Assembly (NCBI GenBank): GCA_965153455.1
Contig: OZ234499.1
Span: 1,426,001 to 1,490,000, forward strand
DNA from: Sphagnum compactum
Taxonomy: Eukaryota > Bryophyta > Sphagnopsida > Sphagnales
Direction: 5' to 3'
DNA length: 64,000 bases
Shown here: in pieces, positions 1 through 13,165 of the stretch
Numbering within the stretch: position 1 is the stretch's first letter
How the letters are laid out: each line of letters starts with the position of its first letter
The notes under the pieces: model-generated
Database searches by the model: none
What the model saw: the letters and a program-made list of their open reading frames with translations, nothing else
Told to the model about the DNA's origin: nothing
Position numbers and translations under genes: made by a program

Positions 1-13
1 AGAAACAACCGTG

Positions 14-105
14 TTAAAGCTTTATTGAGCTTTGTTCAAAGCAAAGGCATGCAACTTGGGACCATTGCAAGCTTAATAATGAAGTTTGAGATCCCAAAAC
101 TTGGG
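14..105. repeat. Dispersed repeat, copy A
   Basis: This stretch matches 16842-16955 in the same orientation, with small gaps. Shared landmarks in order are a GTTAAA...TTTATTGA block, TTTGT.CAAAGCAAAG, CATTGCAA, AATAA..., and ATCCCAAAACTT. The similarity fades after the last block in both copies. It is probably the edge of an old transposable element, since the second copy abuts a truncated P450 pseudogene. No coding capacity was recognised. Confidence 0.5.
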
Positions 106-869
106 GTTACATACCAAAAATTCCTCACCCACATAGCCAAACTGCAACAACTTGAAGAACACACACACACCATTTACTCACCATCTTTTGACCTTTTTAA
201 TATTGTGTTGAAACCTACATCCACTTTGACAAACAAATTTTTTTTTGCCCCAAGATGGATTTCTCAATTTAACTATTTAGATGTGCAAAATAAAAGTCTT
301 AATTTTGTGTTGCAAACATGGCATAACACAAGCATCACAACACATTGCAAATAATATATTCAATCAAAAAAGCATCATGCAGGTATGTGGAAACATGCAT
401 GATCAACAATTAGACTTCATCCATCATAACATCTTAGGTTTGGGGCTACCAACCACGACTTGTGGTTCTTTTCTGAATGCTTCTTGTTTTGTTTGTGAAT
501 TTCTGGCAGTTGCAAGCAAATCAATCCCTTCTCAATAAGCATGATAACACATGAAGCCTTGGGTCACATGGTGGTATTTCATATAATTTTTGTGGTAACA
601 TACACATCATCACTGCCCAGGGGGATGACATTCATTATTTTAAATAGGTCTATGCTTCCATGAGATTCTTAGAATATTTGGTGAAAATTTTGTGTGCTTT
701 TCTAAAGAAAGTGTGCCCTTCCCTAAGCAAGCTAAAACCCAATCACCATGAAAGTGCAGACTTTTGGCTTTCTTGATCAAAATTCTCTTGAAATCAAATC
801 TGAAACCCACCTAAGCTGATGAGCAATCTATTTGGGCATGTTGCCGCAGCTCCAAAGTTTCTTGCCAAT
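106..869. other. Spacer, nothing recognised
   Basis: This is AT-rich DNA. Short open frames exist on the plus strand, but they overlap one another in different frames and resemble no family I know. No repeat structure or RNA gene is apparent. Confidence 0.5.
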
Positions 870-1977
870 TCAAATATACTTGTGATTATTTGAGCAAACA
901 ATGTGCTCTCTACCATCAACATAACTCTTAGCTTGCATGGATTCTCCTAAGCATGCCTCCTCTAATCCAAGTTCTGGTGCAGGTCTGAAATCTGCACAAA
1001 AGAAATGAACTACAATGTAGCAGTCCACTACTACTCTCCTCCATGTCTTTCTTCCCACTTGATTTATCAATTTTGATTTTTCTAGCAATGTCTTTTGGAC
1101 AGCTTGATGCCAGTTCAATGCATAATTTTGGCTGTTGTGTTGGAGTCTAGCAATCCAGATGGCACAATCGCCTCTTCTCTTTGAGATATCAAATCTTAAG
1201 CTTCTTTTGGAAGAATACTTGGTTATTGGCTGTGGGTGCCAATGTCTTTTCCTACTCTTGAGTCCCCTGAAATGAAGAACCTAAACCATGGCCTTTAAAT
1301 TGCTCATTCACCCTCTTAGGTTTTGTGGATTCTGCCATCACCAGGCCATAGTTTTTTCTATTTCCATATTTTGGTTCTTAACAATCTTTATGGCCAATTC
1401 TTTGAGTAAACATTCTTGTTTCCATTGTTGTTGTTCTTTCTGCATCTTTTCTGGTAGTTCTTGGTGTCTTGCTAGACTCCTTTCCACATTTGAGATGTTG
1501 AGAGTGTCAGAGCTTCTGAATTGCTCAAGAACAAAAGAGTCGAAGTCTGTTGAATCTTTCAAGTTGTGTTGCTCTTTTGAAGAACCTACCTGCAGCTTCA
1601 ATTTGTTGCAGGTCATAACTAATCAAGATAAATTATGCGACTATCATTTATACATCTTGTGCGTAAGCACAATCTGAACATGATCTGAGATGGCTAGCGA
1701 AGTGATCCAATGCTACCATTGATCATGATTGAGCTCTGGAGGTTGTTATGGTGGTGAAGAGAAAGTAGGAATCATTCAGTTAGTGTGAATTTCTTGATAA
1801 AATTGTGGACTACCCAACTGTGCTTCGGAGCTTGATGAAGTGACTGAAAATACATCTTACCCAAGCCTACTAATTTGTGCATTGTATGTGTTTTGGTGTG
1901 ATGAAACAGTTTATGTGAAGATTCCTGGAATTTCATAGTTTTGTCTCAATGATTTTGCTGGAAATGAGCTATCTAAC

Positions 1978-2087
1978 CTGCAGAATATTGAAGACATTGT
2001 TCTCAACCTCATCCTCTGATAAATAATCCCTTGCACCTGATGAGTTGGTTTGCAAAATCTGGTTTCCTGGTTGTCCATGCTCCATAC
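1978..2087 (-). other. Exon-like segment
   Basis: Read on the minus strand, an acceptor CAG lies just before position 2087 and a donor GTTAG follows 1978. The 110 nt between them stay open in one frame, starting around a Met-Glu-His and ending in an acidic stretch (DYLSEDEVENN) and ILQ. The mix of acidic and polar residues is typical of real coding sequence. I do not recognise the protein. Confidence 0.3.
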
Positions 2088-4017
2088 CTGAATACTTCAA
2101 AAGTGCTTTTGCAGATGCTGAATTCCAACTTCTAGTACAAGGAAGAAGAGGCCCAAATGTGATATCAGAAAGAGTTATATGAGGAGATGATTGTCATAGT
2201 GTTTCAAGTGACTCCAAATCAATTTCCTTGCCAGTGCTACACATATTTTGTTGATAGTCTCCAAGATGACAATCCATGATTTCATCAAAACTCCACAGAT
2301 GTAAACTTGACAATTGGTTTGAGGTGCCTTGTGATTCTGAGTCTGGTAAACTGATGCAAGTTGTTCATGTTCTGTTAAGGAAATTCCTGCCAAACTTTGA
2401 TTCCCACTGAACCACCTCTTAAGACTTTGACCACATGACCATTTCCCCATAATGCAATCTGCTGGTTGTTGCCAAGCTTCCATTCCATACTTAAGCTGGA
2501 TTGGTATTGCAGTAAAAGATTTCTACAATGCCCATGCTCCCATCACTGATCACTCTGTTTGTGTCAAGATTCGAATGCACATGATTCATCCAAGTCAGAT
2601 GTCTGATCAATTTCAGCAGATCCAGAGGACATGGATTAACTGATTATGATTCTGGCATTTTGTTTGTAAATTTCGAGGAAATCTTGTGCTAGTTTTCCAT
2701 CCACTTGAACTACTCAGGAGTCCACTGGAATTTTGTTGAAGATCGCTCAATTCAACATATTTTAGTTTCACATGAACAATGTCATTCCCGAAGTTGAAAT
2801 CCATATCTAGTGGCAAAGCTCCCTTTCCTCTGATTGGATTGCTGCTTTTGAATCTCATATGATAGGTATGATCTCTATGTTTCTGTGCCCACTTGATCTG
2901 CTTGTTGTTGCTGATCAGTGGAAAATTTGATGCCACCTTAAATGACCCAGTGATCATTGTTACACTGGTTATCCTTCATTTTGCCAACCTTGATCTTTAC
3001 CCCCTGTGCTACTCTACCCATAACCTAACCCTTCTTCTCCATTTCAAGATGCTTGGAAATGTCCTCAACTAGTTCGACATGGTCCCTGATGTGAATCTGG
3101 TGTTCCCTCATGTGTACAGTCACATCCTCTGTCATATCTACTAGCAAGAGCCTTTTGAGCATTTCGAACTTGGATATGAACCAAGGTACTGAGTCTCAAA
3201 ACTTGTATAATCCTTGAACTATTGCAAACACAATCACTGGAGCCATCCTTTGGAGCACATCATTGCTTGGGAACTAGCACCTTCCTGAGCTTGTTCAATC
3301 AAGTAGCGGTCTTGTCCCTTGCCGATACTTCTTTTGCTCAAGACTACAAATCAATGGCCTACACTACAGTAATCATGTTCCAAAGTCCCTCTCAACAGTT
3401 ACATTGTGCATGCTCGGATCAATGTTCTCTCTCCTATCCAGCTCATGATATGTTCCAACGCTTGTTCACCATTTGAGCTAATGTTATTGGATGCTGATTC
3501 TTGCAACCTGTTTCTCCCTTGACCTACATCATGTTGCGAAGAATAGCTAGCACTCACATCGTATGCATATGTTCTTCCAAGAGCTATCCTCAGATTCCAA
3601 GCTTTGATTCATCTGACATTCTCTTCCTTGTAATGGAGGAATCAACATACCCAACCTGCAACAAAGAGGCATCACAAATCACCCTGTAACTCATACAAAT
3701 CTTCAGATCAGGTAGTTGCAATCAAAGATGATGATGGCTAGATGAGCATAGAAGCACTTGAGAAGAACATCAGGGCTAGGTGTTTCTGTTTGTGTGCAAA
3801 GAAAACATATCTAAATTATGTACAACCTCCTAGAGCTTAACAAGAAATGTATATGTGATCAGCAAAGATTTCAGAGATGACTGTTCTTCAGTGAAAACCA
3901 GCAGAGATTGTGGTTGCAACATGAAAGTGGAGATCTCCATGAAAAATTTGGTACTAGAAGCTGCTAGATCAGAGGCTCCAAAGGTTAGTTAGTAGTATCT
4001 AGATCAACTCTGCATAC

Positions 4018-4221
4018 CTGTTTTGCATTCTTCATGTATGACAAGAAGACACCCTTGACAATTTAAGATTGTTTCCAGATTCCTCACATCCCTGAGTTCC
4101 ATGTCTTTAGTGTTACAAGGATCAGAAGTAAACTGTGGACCTCCAAGAGCAGCTTCGATCTCAGAGAAATTGCCAGATTTTGCAGCCACAAACACAAATT
4201 TCTCTACCAATTTCTCAATTT
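4018..4221 (-). other. Exon-like segment
   Basis: The minus-strand acceptor CACAG precedes position 4221 and the donor GTATGC follows 4018. The 204 nt between are open in one frame, giving about 68 residues that include EKLVEKFVFVAAKSG and MELRDVRNLETILN. It lies about 140 nt downstream, on the minus strand, of the F-box-like segment, so the two could belong to one gene. The product is unknown. Confidence 0.3.
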
Positions 4222-4358
4222 CTGTGTATCACCTGCAATGAGTCCTTGAAGGTGGCTTATCTTTTGTTTGTCCTACTCTCACCACAATTCATTTGAGAGC
4301 TCGGAATTCCTTCACCATGCTGTAGAATCCTCTCAACTTCTGATCATATATGAGGAAA

Positions 4359-4547
4359 TCATGCCTGGACATATGATGGACAAAGACGACACTCGTCTTG
4401 CTTTCTCTCTGAATGAGCTCTGAACTCTTCCATGCACTGTATTAGTGATTTGCAGTTGGCTACTGCTGCAAATATCAGCTGTAAGACCTTGTCTGGAAGC
4501 ATGTCAAAGGGATTTTGCACTTCTGACTTGATGCCAAACACCCTCAA
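4359..4547 (-). pseudogene. F-box-like fragment
   Basis: The minus-strand frame contains NPFDMLPDKVLQLIFAAV followed by NCKSLIQCMEEF. This follows the F-box pattern (F-D-x-L-P-D-x-h-h-x-x-I-F-x-x-h then a K-S-L-x-x-C helix) that binds SKP1 in SCF ubiquitin ligases. After the motif the frame runs only about 25 more residues to a stop, so no substrate-binding domain is attached here. It may be a decayed F-box gene or the first exon of one. The motif match is by eye and short, so confidence is limited. Confidence 0.35.
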
Positions 4548-6685
4548 GAGATCTAGTCTCTTGTTCTTGTATTTTGTTCTTGCAGAGTATCATGATAACA
4601 GAGACACTCGTGTGTCTGGGGAAGCAGAGATTGGAGAGAACTCCATGAACATTTGGTACACATGTTCTCAACAAGAAAGTAGTAAGACACTTACATGGTA
4701 CTCATTGCCAGTGTCATGGTGTGTGTATTGGTGCATTTGGAGGTATCAATCACATCAAAAATCTCCACCAAAAGTTGTTTTCTCCCAAAATGCAAAAAGG
4801 GCTGGGAAGGGGGATGCTAGTGTGTTGTGAAACCTCTTGGCACAACACCAAGAGATGCATCCTCTTGAACAGAATGTGCATGAGGAAGACAATTACTCCT
4901 CAACACGAGAGAGAGAGACCGGTAACAACAGACATTTCTCAGGTGATAGAGAATGAAGCTCCTAGAACTTGGAAAAGAGCAGGCAATTGTAATCAAAATG
5001 CCAAAGCCACAATAGAAAATCATATTGCACCACATATCAATAGATTTTTCTTCAAACTATCACAAGATTTGATCTCAAATTCATGGAAGCTCCTGATCAT
5101 GATATTCATTTATTCCATGAATATCTTCCTATTCATCAGATCCTTGTGACCCTTGGATCTTCCAGTTCATGTGAACCTTGGATTTTTCATTCCTGACACC
5201 CGACACCCCACATCTCCCCTACCTTGGATACAAATTTCACCTCCTCAACAATACAATCCATACCCCAATCACACACAGAACAATGCCGGGCCAGGATTGC
5301 GAATTGTTTCTAAATGGAGAAGATTGGATTCATACCTTTCTTTTTTAGCTCATCCACCTTTTTAACCCCTTCCTTATCAAAACTCCGCATCTGACCTCAA
5401 AATCCAGCACATGATTGTCATATTATATACTTCTGAGCGGTAACAATTGCTTGTCGAGGATGTCTATTTGATTGCCAATGATTCTTTACATAATATACAC
5501 GTTGACCCTCACCAGGACACAATGAGTGCCAAACAGAAATGCCAATGGTATTGTTCGCACCTGTGTGGAGACCATCACATAAGCCTGAAATTCATGGTCA
5601 ACTGGGAAGTACTATGCATGGAAAAACAATGGCAGAGAGGAGGTGATGTTTGAGTAATGACATAGCAGAGGAACAAACATACCAGAGAGAACACTGATAG
5701 CCAGTGTTTAGAAATGTACGAACTTCAAGCTCATTTGAACTGAAGACCACAATTTTGCTTTGCAGCCCACTTGCACCTTACATCTTGGAACATGGACAAT
5801 AGAAAAAAAGACTGAGGATTTGCCATAAACCTGGACCATCTTCACCCCATCCTAGCCACTGCTCTTCACTACAAAAACAAGCAACTTTTGGGACAAACTT
5901 GTTCTGCAAAAAATCACCAGTTCATGTTCAAAGGATACAATAAAGGATCAGAGGTTCGGGTTTGGAGGACTCAAGTGATGAATGATGGCTGGGAGAGCAG
6001 TCAAGAGATCTTGAACTGGCAAAATTCAAGTGAAGAGAGGAGTAGAATGGAGCTATGTGGCAGGGCATTCATCATCAGTCAGAAACAAACACACTGCTCA
6101 CATACATACTACTGTGCAGATGCTTTCCCTTCTCAGATACTCCATCACTAAAACTCGGCTCTTCTCTGCCATTATTGTTCACAGTCCATGTAGCTGATAA
6201 AACATCATCAGATAAATGAACCAAACAGAGGATTTGAAACACTCTCCTGGAAACAAGTAGTGGTTTGTACATAGCACTGTGTCTCCAGGCAATTGCAGAA
6301 TGTGAAGACCAGACAGAAAAGGTAAACCCAGTTGGAGATTTGACAAAACAGCTGCAACACGGTACAGACTCTGTATCAAATGAGACATGATTCTTGGCTT
6401 CCCACATTTGTGCTTTGTGGAACCACAAAAATCACTCAATTTTCCACCTCCACACTGGTAGTGTTCATCCAAACCCCTCCTCCCCTCTTCAACTTTCCGA
6501 CAAGATGAAAACAAATTGTAAGGCCATCAGGATCTTGTTCCAACAAGAAACATCCTGGGCAATTCTGTCTAGGTTCACTCAGAAATGGCTTCTTTCTTGC
6601 ATGTGACTCCTAGGGATTTCTGAGTCTGGACGGTTTCTCTCGGAGGTGTGGGCCATGGTACCAGTCAAGAACTTGGTCAAGAAAA

Positions 6686-6749
6686 AGTAAGTGGTGAGAG
6701 GTAGTTGCTTCCTTCCTTGTTTCTGGAAATTTGGTCTTCTTTTTGTTGC
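6686..6749 (+). other. Possible 5' UTR intron of the C2 gene
   Basis: GTAAGTGG at 6686 and a pyrimidine-rich tract ending TTGTTGCAG at about 6749 could be a 64-nt leader intron upstream of the C2-domain gene, whose start codon is at 7051. The donor is strong. There is no transcript evidence, and the intron would be short even for a plant. Confidence 0.25.
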
Positions 6750-7050
6750 AGTCTCTTGTGCTGCCACCAGGCAAGCTGCAGGTGGGTTGTTGTTGTTCTA
6801 GAAACCCCACAAACCCCCATGTCTCTCACATGGGGTCGTTTCTTCGAGGATTTTGTGAGGCAGGAAGAGCGGCCGAGGAGAAAGGAGACTTCTTTGAGCT
6901 GGTAGAAGGGACTATGGTATACCAGTTGTGAGCTTTCCTAGAGAAAGAAAGCAAGGCACCTCCTTTCTTTTGTCTCCCGGAGTGAAGAAGGATAGGGCTT
7001 TCAGGAGAGGCACCCACCCACAAAAGATCGAAAATCATTAGAGCCCGGCC

Positions 7051-10029
7051 ATGGCTCCAATGACAATAGAAGTCTCAGTGATGGCAGCGGAGGAGCTCCA
7101 CAACACCAGCAAACTCGGGAAGATGAGTGTGTACACAGTTTTGTGGGTGGATCCTGCCATGAAGAAGTGCACACGGGTGCTTCACAAAATCGGCAAGAAT
7201 CCTGTCTGGAATGACAGTATGTCTCTCACTCTTGTCAATGGCGATCAAACCCTTGTGTCCTATCCTCAATCCACTCTCACTGTTCAGGTCAGTCATCTTC
7301 ACACTATGGTAACACATGCATGCTGCTTTGCACACAATGAATTGTCTCTGTGTTGCGAAAATGCTCTCTGTAAGTAGCTTGAATTCTTGTCTTTGAAGAA
7401 CGTTACAAGAAGAGGAAGAAGAATTCCCTGGAAAATTCAGTTCGAACAGTAGTGGATAGCAAAGAAGCAATACCATCAGTCCTGAACAGAGAATATAGAT
7501 CTGAGCCATGGTGCAATTTCTAAGCATGTGCTGGTGCCTGCCAGTAGGTGGGAAAAACTGCAACACTGACTATCTGGATATATGTCACTGTGATCCTAGT
7601 TTCTCTTTTCTTTAACAGCATCTGTGGTCTCTGTGTGTGTGTGCGCATGCTTGTGGTGGGCAGGTGTTCAGCGAGGGAAGAATAAAAGACACCTTAGTGG
7701 GAACCACCTACATTTCATTGGTAGAGATTGCAAGAATGAATGCCATGAGCCCGGATCCAGAGGAGGGCAATATTGTCACTCTGCCTTTGCATAGACCTTC
7801 ACGTCGCATTCAAGGATACATCCGACTTTGGGTCAACCTCTCAGGTACATATGGAAGCACTTATTAAGACCACAGTTTATGCCAAGGTTCCACCAAAGAA
7901 CTGACCTTTCCTGAGTTGGGGATTAATTATGAAGAAGGATACTATATCTGACAACAAGACCTGACTGCATGTGTTTGATACTCACTGCGACTGCACAGTC
8001 TTCTTGTGGATGCCTTCCAACAGCCCCTAACTTGGGCTATGTGGTTGCAACCACAGATTGTTTCCATAACAGTTGTTCTTCTCTTCATTGCTCAGATCTG
8101 AAAAATCCGAGCAATCTTATAACCTTCATTATGAGGTCATTTCTCATTCAGTTTGACTTTAAATTGTAAAAGTGGAGAAATTCTGAGTCTTCTGAAGATA
8201 CATTCTTCCATTGGTTGCCTCGAGTATTTGGAAGCTCCCTATGTGTCCCGTGCATTGGAGGATGGGGTAAGATCCCATAAATCTGGGTAGAAGTGTTCAC
8301 AAAGTGGTGTCACTGCCAGACTCACCTCAAACATTGAGTTGGGTCCTTTCATGTTATTCACAGACCCAAAAGGAATTGCTTGCACAACACATTAACTGCT
8401 GTTCAGCATACCAAGCAGTGACCTACTGGGTTCTGCAGGATCTATCTTCTGGGTGTAGAAGCTCCCTCCAGCTACTTTTTTGTCATTTGTTCCTTGGTTC
8501 TTTGTTTCCGAGATGCCTTCGGAAATAAGGTTATTGTTATTTTCCTGATGGAGAAAAGATCATAAACCTTGTGTTTTGTGTCCCAGAAGTAAGTTTTGGA
8601 AACTTAAAAGTTATCCTTTCATCTTGGTCATAGTCCTCCCTCTCTTCCTATGCCTTCGATTACAGACTCCAGCATGCAGAGGGTTTCTACCCCATGATTT
8701 ACAGCTGGATTCTATTATTCACCCATGCATTCCTTTCCATAGAACTTTTTTCTGTAAAGATTTTGTTCTTCTCTCTAATCAGAGTCTCAAGGTAAGTTGT
8801 TCCTTGCCAAAGGTAGGGCCAAAAATTCAGTTTGTATCCTCCTCACTTTAGACAACCTTCCTCCTCATGAGTTGGGTGATTGATTTTGCCAGTTTGCTGC
8901 TGACATGAGTCTCCTCAGAAAGTATAGACTGTATAATCCCACCCCTCTGAATTTCAGTTTTGGGATAGAGATTTTCATCTCACATTGGATATTATAGGTC
9001 TTGCACTTGCCTAATTTTGTGGAGTGTCTTCCTTCAATCCTTGAAAGGTTTCACTCTCCTTCCTCGGTAGCTTGGAAGTATGGTCCATCTTTAGGTCGAG
9101 ATTTCTTTAGTTACAAATATATTGCAAAGGACTAGAGCCTCTTGGAAGTCCAAATTTTTTTCTTTAGTGATTGTACTCGTTCCAATTTCCAAACTTTTAT
9201 AGATCTTTGCTATGGTCATGTAAGTTCAGTGATTTCAGGCAACATCAGCATTTTTCAAGGCTTAATTTGATGCCCTCATTTTTGTTGCTCATTCCCAGTT
9301 GCTGATATGTTTGTCATATCTGAATTCTATGACCTTGTGCATTGGAGTTTGGGTCATCTCTCACTTGTACTCTGATTGACTTATTCAGACACATATTGCC
9401 TGTTAGAAAACCTTGACAGTGAAATTACTGATTCCAGGTTAATCCTGTTTTGATGCTAACTGTTGCTACATTGTTTCTGTCAGGGCTTTGACGGTAACTT
9501 ACGCACAGCAAATGATTCAATTTTCTAGGTTTTCTTGCTTGTTCTTAGTTTGACCTTCAGTAGCTTGCTTGTTCATGACCATGTTCTCTCATTGTGGGTT
9601 CTGCTGATTGAAAGTCATAACTTGGAGTTTTATGACACAGATAAGGGGCAAGGACTATTGGCATCAGAGATGCCATCATCATCATTAGGCACAGTGGAAG
9701 GAATACCTGTCATGAGCTATGCTGTACAAACTCATGGAATGCCACCAAATAGTTACCACAACACTGCACCATACCCGTCATCTGCCATAGTGGGTTATCA
9801 GCAAGGTGCAGGCGGTGTGTATCATTCTCAAGCACCGGGAGCAGTGGCTGTTCCTTATTATGCACCGGCCAATACAAATGGTGCTCCCTATGTTCAACCT
9901 CAAGCACCATATACATCAGCTTTTGCTCCAAGGCCTCGAGGGCAGCGACGTGGGAACTTCTTGCTTGCATTGATAAGTGGAGCCATTGGTGGGCTTCTTC
10001 TTGGGGACATCATTGGTGGAGGCTTTTGA
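7051..10029 (+). CDS. SRC2-like C2-domain protein
   Basis: There are three exons: 7051-7287, 7664-7844 and 9641-10029, giving 268 residues. The phases agree (0, then 1), and the donors are GTCAGT and GTACAT. Residues 1 to about 135 form a single C2 domain of the plant SRC2 type: an IEVSVMAAEELHN start, then KMSVYTVLWV, KNPVWNDSMSL and a final IQGYIRLWVNL strand. A Pro, Gly, Tyr and Gln-rich linker follows. The C-terminus (about 245-268) is Arg-rich and then Gly/Leu hydrophobic (LLALISGAIGGLLLGDIIGG), a possible membrane segment. SRC2 relatives are small membrane-associated proteins linked to cold and stress signalling; that role is inferred from the family. In SRC2 the equivalent of KMSVY usually reads KMDVY, so one Asp that commonly takes part in calcium binding is Ser here. 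The 1796-nt second intron holds nothing recognised. The third-exon acceptor is the least certain boundary. Confidence 0.85.
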
Positions 10030-10892
10030 GGTGAGGCTCAAGTTGAAGTTCATGCTTGAAGCACTGGATCTTTTTCTTTTGCATTCTGCAATACCAACAC
10101 CAGAAGTTTATTACTGTTTTCCCCAGCCCTCCCACAGGGTTTGGTTCCTTAAGGTACCCACGAACAGCTTATGTCAACCCCTACTAAGATTGGGTCGGCT
10201 ATAGTAGGTAGCATGTAGCATGGTCTGGTAGTGAATTGAACCCACAACGACTTGCAAGGTGGCCATGTGTAACAATCTCATGGGCTATCAGCTTGATGCT
10301 TTGCTGCAAACATAGATACTGCAATGTTAAGCAGTCTTGGGGTGGATGAGTTATATGTTTAGGAAGGTGCTGGAGATATTGCAGGGCATGATCAGTAACT
10401 ATGGATTGTGTCACAGTATGAATGGAGTCACTTTACCACCAAAACCCTTCACAGAGGCTATTTAGGAATCTGTACTTGCAGCTCACTGCTAGTAGTAATT
10501 ACTTAATGCAGTTGGCAATGTATCATTCTGGTTGGCATCAAGGTGGTTTAAGTCCAGGAACCAAAGTACAAAAAGTAGGTCCATTCTCCACACTAATGAC
10601 ATAAATGCAGTGTGTTGCTATTGACAACCCTTGCATAAAATTTTCTTTCCAGGAGTTTTTTATTCTTTCCCGAGTCCTTATGGATTGTAGATGCTGTCTT
10701 AGTTCATTTTGCCAGTTATTTTGATGAAGTCAGAAGCCTTCTTTTAAACTTGATTTCAAACAAAAACAATATTAAGAATAACAAACACTGGGTTTTTGAA
10801 AGAATTCAGCATGTTTAACATGTCTGGCTCCAGAAGAGAATCATCCCAACTCATAGTGGACCAGAAAGGATGTTCAGCAGACAAACAGAGTC
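10030..10892 (+). other. 3' flank of the C2 gene
   Basis: Non-coding sequence follows the stop codon at 10027-10029 and probably includes the 3' UTR. Short open frames here show no family resemblance. No clear terminator or RNA gene is seen. Confidence 0.4.
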
Positions 10893-11153
10893 TAGTTACA
10901 ATTAGAGACTCATCATCATATGTGCATATAAATTAAAGCAATACAACAGCACTAATCAAAGAGATGCATGATCTTTTTTGCAAAAAAACATGAGGCACTA
11001 CACATCACCACTAATTTGAGAGACCCATGATTATGTTTTCAAAATAAAATGAGGTGATGTAGCAACGCTAATTGAAGAGACCCATTATCATGTTTGCAGA
11101 TAAAATGAAGCCTTATATAGCACTACAAATTAGAGACCCATGATCATGGTTTT
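10893..11153. repeat. 58-bp tandem repeat, about 4.5 units
   Basis: A unit of roughly 58 bp recurs with divergence. Each unit has ACTAAT or a variant, then GAGA(C/T)CCAT, ATCATG or ATTATG, a T-run, AAAATGA and a C-A-rich tail. Units begin near 10893, 10952, 11010, 11066 and 11122. The copies differ enough to be old. It lies about 0.9 kb downstream of the C2-domain gene and is not coding. Confidence 0.7.
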
Positions 11154-13165
11154 TGGAAAGTTTTCAGCTTCATCTGCAAATTTCTTCAGTCTGCAAATCT
11201 TATGCTGAAATTGACTGACATCCAGCAAATTCATACTGTAGATTTGGCACAATGTCTGTGTGCTTACAAGAGTCCATGGATGAACTCTGCTAGAGTGCCG
11301 AGTTAATTACATCTGAGAGGATTGTGAAAACTAGGTTACAGCTGAAAGGCCACAACATGCCCAAAGGATTAAAAAGTCCAAACAAAAGCTTACAAAACCA
11401 GTTGAGAGTGGACTGCATTAGCAGGAGGAGAAAATTGCGTCATCTGATATGGAATGTTGTGCTTGTCTAAAAGAAGGTGGGTTTTGGCAAAGACTCCCAA
11501 TACTGTCACTTTTTGTTTATCTGACATGCAATAACTAGTTGTGTTTGCCCCATACACGCTTGGTAAAACCTAAAATCATACATGCATGTCTACTATCTTA
11601 GGGCAATAATAAGTTTTTATAACACAAAAGGCAACAACAATACAAACAAATTAATTAATCAAAAATTAATTTCATTATGATTTTTGTTATAAAGTCTTCA
11701 TCAAAGCCTTATTGAAGTTTTTAAAATAACATCAAATTAATTATAAACATTTATATCTCAAAAAAAGAATTTTATATTTAAATATTAATTTATTTTTAAA
11801 TTAACATGTTTTATTTTAATCAATTCTTGCATAATCTTAAGAATCTCATTTTAATAAGATTTAAAAGAATTGAAGCTAATTATTTCTATGTTTATCAAAC
11901 AAATTTCATTTAAAAAATTAGTCATATGAATTGTTTTTTACATTTCATAGTGATATGAAACCTCATGATACAAAAAGGCAAGTGACAACCCTAAAAACTA
12001 AAATGATATAGAGACATGATTAAATAAGTTACCCAACATTCATATTTTGAAAAGAAATCCAACAAGAAGATGGGTTGATTTCAAAACAACCTGTCAATTT
12101 GGATGGGTGCACCCAAAATCTACACATCAACGTCAATTAGCTTGGGGGCAATAATAATGTGCACTAGTGCACAAAGTATCACTTTCATTCTTTTTAAAAA
12201 AAGTTACTGATTCATTTCAGATAGTACTCATGGAAAATATCATGGACTAGCTGTAATTTGCCAAATTGGCCTTTGATTTGAACATAAGTGCCAAGTGCAA
12301 AATTTTGTCAACTAACATTCATTTATTATTGCTAAGATTATCTGTTTGAATGGATGACTAGATATACAATTGAACTATCAACATGATTTCAATTTCACAA
12401 CGTTGGTAGGCATATATGTTGCAACTTAATAGACCTTATAATGCCAAAACTAAAGTTATGGTATAATAATTGAATTCATGAATCAATATATATACAAAAT
12501 GATAATTTTTGCATTCAAGGTTGGAGGAGTGGAGATGAGAGTTTGGGCATGACTTCATCATTGGTTTAATGGGCATTTAGTTTCATTGTGTGATAACCTG
12601 TAATTGAAAAAATTAGTCAATACAGTTTTAATCATTATATAATATTTCTGGATGGTTGTTAAATTGTATTATGTCAAATTATCATTTACATAATACAACC
12701 TTTAGGACATCAAAAAAAGTTTATTTAGATTGCAGTGTTTAAACTATCATAATATTTCATTTTTCAATTGTTGGAAGATGGAATTAGAGGGTCTTGTGAA
12801 CCTAGCTTAGGGGATCCAAATCTAAATAAATATTAAGATTTGAAAAAAATGTTAGAAAATAAATTCCATAAGAGCCTTTAGACTAAAATCACATGTGAAT
12901 TGAAAAGATTATAGAATGGTCATCCTTGATCTCAATCATTGATCAAAACCCAATTTTAACAAGATGTCAATCTCTACTTTTCCAAAACATACACAAATTA
13001 TTTGGTGATGATGACACAAGAGATTTAACTTTTGATGATTTCATTTTCTAGCTTTTAAAGAATGTGAATTAAACTTGAATTAGATTGGATCCAAGAAAAT
13101 CAAACTCTTCCTTTGTTGTGCCCTAAACCTTATAAACACCCAAAAATCACCAAATTAAACCTTAA
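11154..13165. other. AT-rich spacer
   Basis: This is strongly AT-rich intergenic DNA with long A and T runs, clearest from 11640 to 11960. No open frame of useful length, splice-linked exons, RNA gene or clear inverted-repeat element was found. Confidence 0.55.

Larger units (their letters stand above)
870..6530 (-). pseudogene. Unidentified minus-strand coding-like region
   Basis: Several minus-strand pieces read like protein, with a balanced, non-repetitive composition. They are 870 to about 1175, 1338-1616 (rich in Glu, Lys and Gln, coiled-coil-like), 1978-2087, 2175-2483, 2613-2957, about 3080-3180 (amphipathic, rich in Glu, His and Leu), 4018-4221 and 4359-4547. At least two are bounded by plausible acceptor and donor sites. 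They cannot be joined into one continuous frame by eye, and stops lie between and within them. Either this is an eroded multi-exon gene or element, or a live gene whose exons I have not placed. An F-box-like motif sits in the 4359-4547 piece. Function is otherwise unknown. Confidence 0.3.

Noticed and set aside
7075-7566. A 163-codon minus-strand frame
   Set aside because: It is antisense to exon 1 and intron 1 of the C2-domain gene and shows no domain.
9535-9640. Upstream extension of the third C2-gene exon to an ATG at 9535
   Set aside because: It would make a separate protein lacking the C2 domain. A splice acceptor at 9640 joins the downstream part to exon 2 in phase.
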